From IMG/VR virus record IMGVR_UViG_3300008117_000076, positions 32,740 through 96,739 of that record: a stretch of 64,000 nucleotides of DNA; one strand, given 5' to 3'. A program made the position numbers and the translations under genes. The notes beneath the pieces were generated by a model. It searched no databases. It was not told the DNA's origin and was given only the letters and a program-made list of their open reading frames with translations. Shown one piece after another: positions 37,010 to 45,751 of the stretch (its first letter is position 1; the number at the start of each line of letters is the position of its first letter). This DNA is from a virus.

Positions 37010-39755
37010 TAATAGTGAGTATCAATCGTGGCAGTGTCGTTTATTAAACTGGTCACGGAAGAAAGTAAAGCAATCAGGTAAACTTGTGTTATTACGATGT
37101 GCAGATCCGATGGGTAGAAATAGACCGTTGGATGAATACACAGACACGGATGTAGTAGTAATAGATTTACCAGATTATGCTACAGAATGGGAAAATCTAG
37201 AATCAGAATCAAAACGTGGTGAAAAATATTGGTGGGGAGCTATACCAAATAAATTCATGTCGATAAAATGGTTATGCGATAACTCTTCTTTTAAAGACGA
37301 AGATAATTTATTATTTCTAGACCCAGATATGATATTTTTACATCCAGTAGAATTTGTTCCTAAATATAACGAAATTATAGCACAAAGATTTATTCACTAC
37401 GCACCGTTACAGAATTGGAAAATTGAAAATGATAGAGACGGGTTTGGTGTGATGTATCCATTTTGTATTAAGTTTGGTACATTAAAAAAAATAATAGACG
37501 ATTATATTACCAGTTCAGAGCAAATTAAACGTGAAACGAAACGATGGGAATCTGAAATGTGGGGATTGGATTACGCAGTTAAAAAGAACAATTTAAAAAT
37601 TCAATACGTAGAGGACTTTGGATTCTGTACGGCATGGAAAGAAAATGACAGTAATGAAGTCAGTCTTATCGCACATTTCCCGAATGAAATATTTGATGCG
37701 AATAATAATTCTTTATTTTTCAAACAAGATTACACACACAATCAGAATATGCAAATAGACGTAAATAGAGCAAGAAACAAATTAGATGAACTTTTGTTAT
37801 CTAATATTGCACAAGAAAGAACGGATTATCTGTACCATTTAAAATGGAATTTTTCTAATATATTTAACAATTACACTGGTAAAACCGGATATATTATTTT
37901 AAAACCGTGGCCGGGTGGATTTAACAACATACGAATGTCATTAGAACTGGCGGTTTGTATAGCATATTTAACGAATAAGACATTAGTACTACCTCCAAAG
38001 TATAATATGTATTTGCTAAAAGATACGTTTGGGCTAGAAGATTTTTTTGATATGTCTGATTTAGGAATAAAAACAATGTCTTTTTTTGATTTCTGTAGAC
38101 TGAAAAATATTACTCCTACGTTCGAAGCAGTTGCAGAAATTAGTAAAACCATAACAGAACCAGAATTTCACGTTTTAAATTTTACAGAATCACTACCAGA
38201 CGAATCATTTAAACATGGACGTTCTGTAACTGATATGATTGAACTACTTGGTCACAATGAGTGTTTATTTTTTGATGGTAAATTGTTAGGAAATTTTTAT
38301 CAAACCATATATACGACATTTGACGTAGAACTTAAAAAATTAATAGCACGGCACGTTCATTACACTCCTAAATTAATGGAATTGGGTTGGCGGGCAATAG
38401 AAGTGTTGGGAGACAGAAAATACTATGCAATCCACATAAGAAGAAATGATTTTCAGTATAAGCATTTGTTCATTACAGCGGAGCAAATCTATGATAATAT
38501 CAAAGATATAATACCAGATGGTTCCACATTGTATATTGCAACAGACCATACCGATAAATCATTTTTTGACAAACTTGCCCAACACTATCAGTTACACTAT
38601 TACGAAGATATTGCACATTTAGCAAAACTAGAAAATGTGCACTATAATTTTATTCCGATAATAGAACAACTCATATGTACAAGATCTATAAAGTTTATAG
38701 GTAACGATTATTCCACTCTTTCCTCGTATATATACAGACTTCGAGGATATATGAAAGATATAGAAGATAAAAACTTTTATATCAATACTAGTACGTTTAA
38801 TCAAGATGAGCAATGTGATTCTACTGAAACAAAAAGATTCATAGGTAATTGGGCACGAGAATTTAAAGACGCCTGGGATTTTAAACCTAAAAAAATATTT
38901 GTTTCTGTAGCTAGCTATTGCGACCGCCAGTTATTAACTACATTAAGAAATTTATATGAAACGGCACAAGACTCATCACGAATTATGGTAGGTGTCCATC
39001 TTCAAGATAACGAAGAATATCATAAAGAATTACTTAATGAAAATTTTCCAAACATGAAAATATTATTTACTCCAGATGAAGATTCTCTGGGAGTTGTTTG
39101 GGCGCGTGAAAGAATAAAGCAAGAATTAATAACTGATGAGGATTTCTTTTTGCAGATTGACGCACACAGTAGATTTAAACAAAATTGGGATGGTATACTA
39201 ATAAATCAATATAGAAGTATGCCAAACAAAAAAGTGGTATTCTCTACATATCCAAATGGATTCGAACTTACCGATACGGAAAAAAACTTTTTATCTATAA
39301 AAACTAATGCCCCATTAGTTATTAGTGGACATATGGATGTTGAAAATGTTAATCCAATAGATAACAGATTAGTTACAAAAAATTTAGTAGCAATGGATAA
39401 GTACGAAATATTCGACAACAAATGGATAGGTGCAGGATTTATATTTGCACCAATCGAATGGACTGGAGATATACAAGTACCTATGCAAATAAAATCTAAA
39501 GGTGAAGAAGAAGCACAAACGTTCTTATCTTATTTAAAAGGATGGGATATAAAATTACCCGCTGAGGCGACAGTATGGCATAATTATAATATACATGACT
39601 TGGACGGCACCGTATACAGAAAAACAAATCATAATGAAATAACAGACAAGTCTGTTGAAATTATAAATGATATACTTTTTAATACTTCCAATTCATATTC
39701 TCGTTCATTAGAAGAATTGGAGGATTACTTGTCAATTAAATTTAGACGGATCTAA
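36984..39755 (+). CDS. three-domain glycosyltransferase: HPAT/SGT-like, O-FucT-like, GT60-like
   Basis: Residues 1-285 resemble plant/algal hydroxyproline O-arabinosyltransferase and peptidyl-serine galactosyltransferase domains (GT95/GT96): SNSEYQSWQCRLLNWSRK, KYWWGAIPNKFMSIKWL and LLFLDPDMIFLHPVEF as the D-x-D strand. Residues 290-600 resemble GDP-fucose protein O-fucosyltransferases: PWPGGFNNIRMSLELAVCIA, YYAIHIRRNDFQ and FIGNDYSTLSSYIYRLRG. Residues 633-923 are a GT60-like domain: KIFVSVASYCDRQLLTTL, VVWARERIKQEL and FLQIDAHSRF. The start at 36984 lies within the epimerase gene. All three folds are linked in eukaryotes to glycosylation of Hyp, Ser or Thr in proteins. Domain calls are by motif memory; the first is the least certain. 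Confidence 0.7.
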   Translation: MDYIIVPTSNSEYQSWQCRLLNWSRKKVKQSGKLVLLRCADPMGRNRPLDEYTDTDVVVIDLPDYATEWENLESESKRGEKYWWGAIPNKFMSIKWLCDNSSFKDEDNLLFLDPDMIFLHPVEFVPKYNEIIAQRFIHYAPLQNWKIENDRDGFGVMYPFCIKFGTLKKIIDDYITSSEQIKRETKRWESEMWGLDYAVKKNNLKIQYVEDFGFCTAWKENDSNEVSLIAHFPNEIFDANNNSLFFKQDYTHNQNMQIDVNRARNKLDELLLSNIAQERTDYLYHLKWNFSNIFNNYTGKTGYIILKPWPGGFNNIRMSLELAVCIAYLTNKTLVLPPKYNMYLLKDTFGLEDFFDMSDLGIKTMSFFDFCRLKNITPTFEAVAEISKTITEPEFHVLNFTESLPDESFKHGRSVTDMIELLGHNECLFFDGKLLGNFYQTIYTTFDVELKKLIARHVHYTPKLMELGWRAIEVLGDRKYYAIHIRRNDFQYKHLFITAEQIYDNIKDIIPDGSTLYIATDHTDKSFFDKLAQHYQLHYYEDIAHLAKLENVHYNFIPIIEQLICTRSIKFIGNDYSTLSSYIYRLRGYMKDIEDKNFYINTSTFNQDEQCDSTETKRFIGNWAREFKDAWDFKPKKIFVSVASYCDRQLLTTLRNLYETAQDSSRIMVGVHLQDNEEYHKELLNENFPNMKILFTPDEDSLGVVWARERIKQELITDEDFFLQIDAHSRFKQNWDGILINQYRSMPNKKVVFSTYPNGFELTDTEKNFLSIKTNAPLVISGHMDVENVNPIDNRLVTKNLVAMDKYEIFDNKWIGAGFIFAPIEWTGDIQVPMQIKSKGEEEAQTFLSYLKGWDIKLPAEATVWHNYNIHDLDGTVYRKTNHNEITDKSVEIINDILFNTSNSYSRSLEELEDYLSIKFRRI

Positions 39756-39757
39756 AA

Positions 39758-40681
39758 ATGGAAAAAATCTTTATAGCAATTGCAAGTTTTCGTGATTATG
39801 AACTACCACATACCATACTAGACCTAATTAGTAAAGCCGAAAATCCTCAAAGATTAGTATTTTCTGTAGTGCACCAATTTGATGAAGAGCCAGAGACGAA
39901 TGAAAACTGCATCAATCATTTACTCGGCAAGTATCCAATACATTTAGAATTGCACCATTGGACAGAATCAAGAGGTGGTTGTTGGGCAAGAAATATAGCA
40001 CAGAAATATTATGCAAATGAAAGATATGCATTACAAATAGATTCACACACTCGGGTTATAAAACATTGGGACTCCGTGTTAATACGAAATATAGAAAATT
40101 TAAGAAACATATCACCAAAACCTATAATTTCATATTTATCTCCATCATACTCTAGAAATGACGAATATGGTATAGACTATTTGTTTAGTAATATATTTGA
40201 TATGGATAAAATACAAATACCTAAAATAAAAAATATAACTAGTCAATACTGGATTGAATACGGTGGATATGAAAATGAACAGCGTACTGGATATAAAAAT
40301 GTAAGAGTCCCCGTACTATATGGTGGGTTTATATTTTCAGACGGCCAATGGGTAGTTGAAGTGGAACAAGATCCATTACATTATTATACTGGTGAAGAAT
40401 TTGCTTTAGCCGTAAGATCGTATACAAAAGGATATGATATATACACGCCCGATAGAATAGTATCGTGGCATAGAGCACATAACGAACCAAACAAAAAACA
40501 CTTTACCGTACTACCACCGGAATTTGGACAGTATAGACATAAAGTTGCGATGGAACGACTTCGAAGGTTATTTGAAGGTGGTGATCTGGGTAAATACGGT
40601 CTGGGTACACATCGAACTCTAGATGAGTACGAGCAATTTTCAGGAATAGATTTCAAAAATAAACAAATTAAGACTCTGTAA
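39758..40681 (+). CDS. GT60-like GlcNAc-transferase, fourth copy
   Basis: The 307-residue protein has the family motifs KIFIAIASFRDYELPHTI, HQFDEEPETNENC, GCWARNIAQKYYANERY, LQIDSHTRV (D-x-H) and TGEEFALAVRSYTKGYD. The last 30 residues (GLGTHRTLDEYEQFSGI) match the LQ-YE-YAGI segment also present in the proteins at 19887 and 21208. It lacks the extra C-terminal domain of those two. It follows the three-domain enzyme by two bases. Confidence 0.8.
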   Translation: MEKIFIAIASFRDYELPHTILDLISKAENPQRLVFSVVHQFDEEPETNENCINHLLGKYPIHLELHHWTESRGGCWARNIAQKYYANERYALQIDSHTRVIKHWDSVLIRNIENLRNISPKPIISYLSPSYSRNDEYGIDYLFSNIFDMDKIQIPKIKNITSQYWIEYGGYENEQRTGYKNVRVPVLYGGFIFSDGQWVVEVEQDPLHYYTGEEFALAVRSYTKGYDIYTPDRIVSWHRAHNEPNKKHFTVLPPEFGQYRHKVAMERLRRLFEGGDLGKYGLGTHRTLDEYEQFSGIDFKNKQIKTL

Positions 40682-40693
40682 CATAAAACGGTT

Positions 40694-42253
40694 ATGTTTA
40701 ATTTATCAATATACACAGGACACAATGCGTCATTTACGATAAGTCGAGATGATGAAATTCTAGAAGTTGTGGAATTGGAAAGATGGCTAAACGTTAAAAA
40801 TATAAGTTTAACGTGGTATCTACCTACCACTCATAATCCTATACATGCTGTAAAAGAAATACTTCTATACTTCAAAATAAAATATGGTGCAGACAAATAC
40901 CAAAATCTAATATGTAACCCTACAGATTTGGAAGTACTCACGGGTGGATATTGGTCTGCACACGGAAGTGTTTTAGATATTTTTAACGCAAAAAATTTAA
41001 TAGAGATGGGTCACCAAGAAGGACACGCGTATAATGCATTTTATCAAACTAATTTAAAAGAAGCAACAATTATTAGTTTTGATGGTGGTGGTAATGATGG
41101 GTGTTTTAATTTTTATAAAGCAACTAGACAGAATGGAGTCACATTATATAGAACGGAACCTGATTATAATATCGGAGAAAAATATGCACAAATTGGATTT
41201 TATTGTAGTTCATTGAGCAAACAAGATAGATTTCAAGGATATCTGGTACATTCGGGTAAGTTGATGGGATTGTCAGCATACGGTAAAATTTTACACAATA
41301 ACATAAATAATTTTTTAGAATACTACAAAGGACATCATTCTACTTACGAGGACAAGTATAACAATTATAAAAAATTAGGTTATCCAGATGAGTTAACTGG
41401 CCAGTTAGAAGTGGATGTAGTCAGAACTTCTCAATATGCGTTTGAGCAATTGTTTGAAAAGTTATCATACAAAGATATCATAGGTAGTGATGACAAATTA
41501 TGTTTAACTGGTGGATGTGCTTTAAATGTACTGAATAACACACAAGTAAATAAATTAACAAAGACGCATGTAACGCCAAATCCAGACGATAGAGGATTGA
41601 GTTTAGGATTTATGTTAGGGTTTTTAAAGCCATCGGATGCATTTGATTCCACTTATATCGGACCTGAAGTTTGGGATAGACATTTATTACATGAGTACGT
41701 AAACAAATATAATGCAACCGAAGTAGATTTCACAAAATTAGCAGAAGATTTAATTTCTGGAAAAATTATTGGAATTGTTCGTGGTCGTTCTGAACACGGG
41801 GCTAGGGCATTGGGAAACAGAAGTATTCTTTGCATGCCAACTGTAGGTATGAAAGATATACTAAATGCAAAAGTCAAACATAGAGAATATTATCGTCCGT
41901 TTGCACCCGTAACTAGATTGGAAGATGCAAATACTTATTTTGATTGGGAAGGTGAAGCACGTTGGATGACATTTAGCCCAAGAGTAAAAACGGAATACCG
42001 ATCAATTTTACCATCTGTCACACATATCGATAACACGGCTAGATTGCAAACAGTAACAGAAATGCAAAATTCTTTTCTGTATCACCTATTAGGTGAAGTA
42101 AAACGACTTTCAGGAGTCGGTGTATTAATAAATACATCCTTCAATATCGCAGGAAAACCAATTCTGAATACATACAGAGATGCTGTCTGGATGCTAGAAA
42201 ATGTGGAAATGGATGGGTTGATTTTGGAAAATTATTATATAAAAAAGGATTAA
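40694..42253 (+). CDS. NodU/TobZ-type carbamoyltransferase
   Basis: The 519-residue protein matches this family in length and domain order. An N-terminal ASKHA-like part has IYTGHNASFTISRDDEI, the metal-binding HQEGHAYNAFY, IISFDGGGNDG and KLMGLSAYGKI. Then LCLTGGCALNVLNN and the C-terminal YrdC-like part follow, with GRSEHGARALGNRSIL, HREYYRPFAPV and NTSFNIAGKPI. The enzymes use carbamoyl phosphate and ATP to carbamoylate a hydroxyl, in NodU the O6 of GlcNAc of Nod factors. In this block a GlcNAc-containing glycan is a plausible acceptor. Confidence 0.88.
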   Translation: MFNLSIYTGHNASFTISRDDEILEVVELERWLNVKNISLTWYLPTTHNPIHAVKEILLYFKIKYGADKYQNLICNPTDLEVLTGGYWSAHGSVLDIFNAKNLIEMGHQEGHAYNAFYQTNLKEATIISFDGGGNDGCFNFYKATRQNGVTLYRTEPDYNIGEKYAQIGFYCSSLSKQDRFQGYLVHSGKLMGLSAYGKILHNNINNFLEYYKGHHSTYEDKYNNYKKLGYPDELTGQLEVDVVRTSQYAFEQLFEKLSYKDIIGSDDKLCLTGGCALNVLNNTQVNKLTKTHVTPNPDDRGLSLGFMLGFLKPSDAFDSTYIGPEVWDRHLLHEYVNKYNATEVDFTKLAEDLISGKIIGIVRGRSEHGARALGNRSILCMPTVGMKDILNAKVKHREYYRPFAPVTRLEDANTYFDWEGEARWMTFSPRVKTEYRSILPSVTHIDNTARLQTVTEMQNSFLYHLLGEVKRLSGVGVLINTSFNIAGKPILNTYRDAVWMLENVEMDGLILENYYIKKD

Positions 42254-42254
42254 T

Positions 42255-43037
42255 ATGACTAAAATTATAGTACTAAACCAATCAACGTGGCATTTTGAAT
42301 ATAATGCAATAGATGCGTTAGCAAAAAGTACATGGGCAAGAGTAAAACACCCAGACGTAACAGTTATTCATTATTACGGAGGTTATGATTTAGAAGATAA
42401 ACCGTATTCACATTTAAGTGGAACGCCCGCCAAGGGTTCTGCGATTATGTATGATAACCACGGTAATAATATTCTTGTGTGTGGGGTACAAGATGTAGTA
42501 AGCAATCCTCTTACAGATCCACGTAATCAAAAACTTATCATAGCATATGAGTGGTGTCTTAATAATTTAGAATTTGATTATATAGTTCGAATTTGTAATA
42601 CGACTTACCTTGATATTAAAAAGATGCACAAATTTCTAGATTCACTGGAAAGAAAAGATAAACAATATGATGGTGCACGAAATATGTACAACAATGAGTA
42701 TTATTTTTGCGGAGGAAGTTTTAATTATCTATCAAAAGATTGTGTACAACAATTAGTAAACAATAAAGAAGAATATTTATCTTTACCGTATCCGTTATCT
42801 ATGGAAGATCTTGGTGTGGGAGTAATACTATTTAATAAATTAAATTATGCCGTCTGGGACGAAGTACATCAAGATGTAAAAACATCCGCTACAAGTTTAG
42901 GCGATAACGGTGGCCCGTTAGTAGATTACGTCGATGACATAATAGCAAATGAAAAGTATTTTGCGTATAGATTTAGAATCAGTAGTACGGAAGAGTACAT
43001 ACAATTTCACAATAAGGTTTTACGAAAATATGTTTAA
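42255..43037 (+). CDS. Fringe/GT31-like glycosyltransferase (putative)
   Basis: The 260-residue protein has YIVRICNTTYLDIKKMHKFL, YYFCGGSFNYLSKDCVQQL and SMEDLGVGVILF. The G-G-S-x-x-x-L-S and E-D-x-x-x-G arrangement recalls GT31 enzymes such as Fringe and beta-1,3-galactosyltransferases. The usual D-D-D metal motif is replaced around CNTTYLD, so activity is uncertain. It lies between the two carbamoyltransferase genes and overlaps the second by 8 bases. Family assignment is tentative. Confidence 0.45.
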   Translation: MTKIIVLNQSTWHFEYNAIDALAKSTWARVKHPDVTVIHYYGGYDLEDKPYSHLSGTPAKGSAIMYDNHGNNILVCGVQDVVSNPLTDPRNQKLIIAYEWCLNNLEFDYIVRICNTTYLDIKKMHKFLDSLERKDKQYDGARNMYNNEYYFCGGSFNYLSKDCVQQLVNNKEEYLSLPYPLSMEDLGVGVILFNKLNYAVWDEVHQDVKTSATSLGDNGGPLVDYVDDIIANEKYFAYRFRISSTEEYIQFHNKVLRKYV

Positions 43038-44586
43038 TATAGGAATGTTTGGTTCTCATAATGCAACAATAGCTATATCAAAAGATGACAAACTTTTAGA
43101 AGTAGTGGAAGTAGAAAGATTTACTTCAATAAAAAATTGCGCATTATGGTTTTACTATAACATAAGAGAGCCATATAATATAGCAGTGATTCACGAAATA
43201 AAAAACTACTTTAATCAAAAATATGGAGTAACGGAATATGAAAGCGTAATATATAATTCCGTGCACCAAGAATACTATAAAATATTTCCCGCTAAAAAAT
43301 ACACATGGTTACCACACCACACAGCTCACGCATACTCTGGATTATACCAATCCCCATATAGTAATGCGTTAATAGTATCAGCTGATGGTGGTTCAGATGA
43401 AGGATTTTTCAATGTGTTTATAGGTGATAAGCGCGCGGGTATTACAAAAATATATTCTGGTAAAAGAGATTTAGCTGTTCCATATGGATTGGTTGCACAT
43501 TATATTGAAGATATACGAAAGGAAGAACCGTTTTGGGGAAACTTGGTGTACGCCGGAAAAATTATGGGGTTTGCAAACTACGGAAACGCCACGGAAGAAT
43601 TCGTCAATAAATTACATACTATATATAATAGCGGGGATGATGGGAAAATACCGGAAACGGTGACTACAATAAGGAAGGTTCTTGACATTCCAGAGGAATT
43701 TAGATTCACTGGCCAAGACGCTAAAGATTTAGCTGCTTCAAATCAATTTGTCTTTGAGCAACTTTTTGAAGAAGAGATAACGCCATTTTTAAAGGAATAC
43801 CCTTCATTACCCTTAATTTTAGTTGGTGGGTGTGGGCTTAATATATTAAATAATACCAAACTTGCTAGAACTAGAAACGTATTTGTTCCACCTAATCCAA
43901 ATGATTGTGGGTTGGCGGTTGGATTATTAGCATCTACTATCAAACCAACAGAACCAATTGATTGTACATATGCTGGGCCCGTAGTATGGGATAGACATGA
44001 ATTAATAAGAATTGCACACGAACGATCGGCACAAGTACTTGACATCGCTAAATTAGCAGACTATATTATATCTGGTAAAATTGTAGGTGTGGTACGAGAT
44101 AGATGTGAACATGGTCCAAGAGCACTAGGAAATAGAAGTATATTGTGTAATCCTGCTATTACTGGAATAAAAGATATATTGAATGCTAAAGTAAAAGGTA
44201 GAGAATATTATCGTCCCTTCGCTCCCGTGGTCCGTCTAGAAGATGTTAACAAATATTTTGAATGGAATACTGAAAGCCGTTGGATGAGTTTTTGTCCAAG
44301 AGTAAAAGATGAATATAAAAATAAACTAGAAGCAATAGTGCACGTGGATGGTACAGCGAGAGTACAAACTGTAACTAAAAAACAAAATGAATTTTTATAT
44401 AATTTATTAACAGAAATGCATAATAAAACTGGAATAGGTGTATTATTAAATACTTCGTTCAATGTGGCAGGAAAACCAATTTTGAATACGTATAAAGAAG
44501 CACTCACAGTTCTAGATAGTAAAGAGATGGACGCCGTTATATTGGAAGATTATATTATACAAAAAAACAGAGGATCACAGTTATGA
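43030..44586 (+). CDS. second NodU/TobZ-type carbamoyltransferase
   Basis: The 518-residue paralogue of the gene at 40694 has FGSHNATIAISKDDKLL, LPHHTAHAYSGLYQS, LIVSADGGSDEG, KIMGFANYGNA, LILVGGCGLNILNN, DRCEHGPRALGNRSIL, GREYYRPFAPVV and NTSFNVAGKPI. I chose ATG 43030, where homology begins; an upstream ATG at 42949 lies inside the previous gene. Both copies keep the catalytic His and Gly-rich motifs, so both look active. Divergence between them suggests different acceptors or positions. Confidence 0.87.
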   Translation: MFNIGMFGSHNATIAISKDDKLLEVVEVERFTSIKNCALWFYYNIREPYNIAVIHEIKNYFNQKYGVTEYESVIYNSVHQEYYKIFPAKKYTWLPHHTAHAYSGLYQSPYSNALIVSADGGSDEGFFNVFIGDKRAGITKIYSGKRDLAVPYGLVAHYIEDIRKEEPFWGNLVYAGKIMGFANYGNATEEFVNKLHTIYNSGDDGKIPETVTTIRKVLDIPEEFRFTGQDAKDLAASNQFVFEQLFEEEITPFLKEYPSLPLILVGGCGLNILNNTKLARTRNVFVPPNPNDCGLAVGLLASTIKPTEPIDCTYAGPVVWDRHELIRIAHERSAQVLDIAKLADYIISGKIVGVVRDRCEHGPRALGNRSILCNPAITGIKDILNAKVKGREYYRPFAPVVRLEDVNKYFEWNTESRWMSFCPRVKDEYKNKLEAIVHVDGTARVQTVTKKQNEFLYNLLTEMHNKTGIGVLLNTSFNVAGKPILNTYKEALTVLDSKEMDAVILEDYIIQKNRGSQL

Positions 44587-45113
44587 ACAACCAATCAGAA
44601 TTTTTTGCTCGACATGGGTATGCATACATTAAAGACGTACTGACACACCAGCAGTGCGACGACTTTGCTCAGTTGATGTATGACATGAAAGCTACAGATC
44701 GTTTAGTTTATGAAGGTGGTGACCAAAAGTTTTATGATAATTCGTATGGTGGAAACCATCCAGAGTTTGAGGCCGCATTGCGATCATTAACAGACAGATT
44801 GCAAGACGAGTTGGGAGTTAAAATGACTCCCGCTAATTCGTTTGGACGCATTTATTATAATGGTGGAACTTTACACAAACACGTTGATCGTCAAGGTCTT
44901 GATTACACTATGTCTATTACGCTATTTAATAGTTTAGATAAGGAATGGCCATTGTGGTGTATTGATAAGACAAATAATCAAGTTCCTTTGAATATTGGTC
45001 GAGGTGATGGTGGTATGATGTTAGGAACAACAATGACACATTGGCGTGATGATTTAATTTGCGAACCACACCAGCATGTTGTTCAACTATTCATGCATTG
45101 GAGTTTTGCATGA
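44583..45113 (+). CDS. 2OG-Fe(II) oxygenase, prolyl-hydroxylase-like
   Basis: The 176-residue protein has the double-stranded beta-helix pattern of 2-oxoglutarate/iron dioxygenases. FGRIYYNGGTLHKHVDR contains the H-x-D pair (H100, D102). The late segment GDGGMMLGTTMTHWRDDL supplies a distal His (H153) and Arg (R155) for 2-oxoglutarate. The short N-terminal HGYAYIKDVLTHQQCDDF is typical of prolyl-4-hydroxylase-like phage enzymes. Hydroxylation of Pro in the Thr-Pro-Ser shafts would create acceptors for the GT60- and HPAT-like enzymes, but the substrate is not proved. It overlaps both neighbours by four bases. Confidence 0.72.
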   Translation: MNNQSEFFARHGYAYIKDVLTHQQCDDFAQLMYDMKATDRLVYEGGDQKFYDNSYGGNHPEFEAALRSLTDRLQDELGVKMTPANSFGRIYYNGGTLHKHVDRQGLDYTMSITLFNSLDKEWPLWCIDKTNNQVPLNIGRGDGGMMLGTTMTHWRDDLICEPHQHVVQLFMHWSFA

Positions 45114-45730
45114 ACGAAAAACTTAAACACGAATTTGAGATTATAATACACGCTGTACATGCTATGAATCCAACGGCAAATGGGTGGGGATGCATAGAAA
45201 CTCGAAGTGGTGGTGGTAGTACATTAGAATCTACAAAACCTTTAAGAAATGCATTGCCAAAATTATTTGATACATTTAATATCAAATCAATTCTAGACAT
45301 ACCGTGTGGTGACTTTCATTGGATGAAAGAAGTCAATTTGACGGGAATCGAATACGTCGGAGCGGACATTGCCGAAGTATTCGTCAATGACAACAGACTA
45401 AATTATCCACAGCATGAATTTCTACATTTAGATATTACAGAAGATCCTTTACCTAAAAAGGATTTAGTTATAGTGCGAGATTGTTTTATACATCTTTCTT
45501 ATGAGAATATAAAAAAGTCCCTAGAGAACATAAAAAATAGTGGAAGTACATACTTGCTAACCAGTAGTAGAAGGAATCTTATAGAAAATAAAGATATTTT
45601 AGACTCTGATTTTAGACAAATTAATATGGAAATAAATCCATTTTATTTAAACCCTATATATTGTATTGATGAAGATACGTCTGAACCATATCGATCTATG
45701 ATATTAATCAAAATAGATGATTTAAAATAA
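45110..45730 (+). CDS. class I SAM-dependent methyltransferase
   Basis: The 206-residue protein has the SAM motif SILDIPCGDFHWMKEV, YVGADIAEVFVND as motif II and DLVIVRDCFIHLSYENIKKS as motif IV. The order fits class I enzymes that methylate small molecules or sugars. I chose ATG 45110 because it overlaps the oxygenase stop (ATGA); an upstream ATG at 45059 lies in the oxygenase gene. It ends the second sugar block. Confidence 0.65.
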   Translation: MNEKLKHEFEIIIHAVHAMNPTANGWGCIETRSGGGSTLESTKPLRNALPKLFDTFNIKSILDIPCGDFHWMKEVNLTGIEYVGADIAEVFVNDNRLNYPQHEFLHLDITEDPLPKKDLVIVRDCFIHLSYENIKKSLENIKNSGSTYLLTSSRRNLIENKDILDSDFRQINMEINPFYLNPIYCIDEDTSEPYRSMILIKIDDLK

Positions 45731-45751
45731 ACTTAAAATAAAGAGGTTACT

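Noticed and set aside
42949-43030. Upstream start for the second carbamoyltransferase
   Set aside because: It would add 27 residues read from the overlapping upstream gene; homology starts at ATG 43030.
45059-45110. Upstream start for the methyltransferase at 45110
   Set aside because: The extra residues are an out-of-frame reading of the oxygenase C terminus; ATGA overlap at 45110 is typical for this operon.
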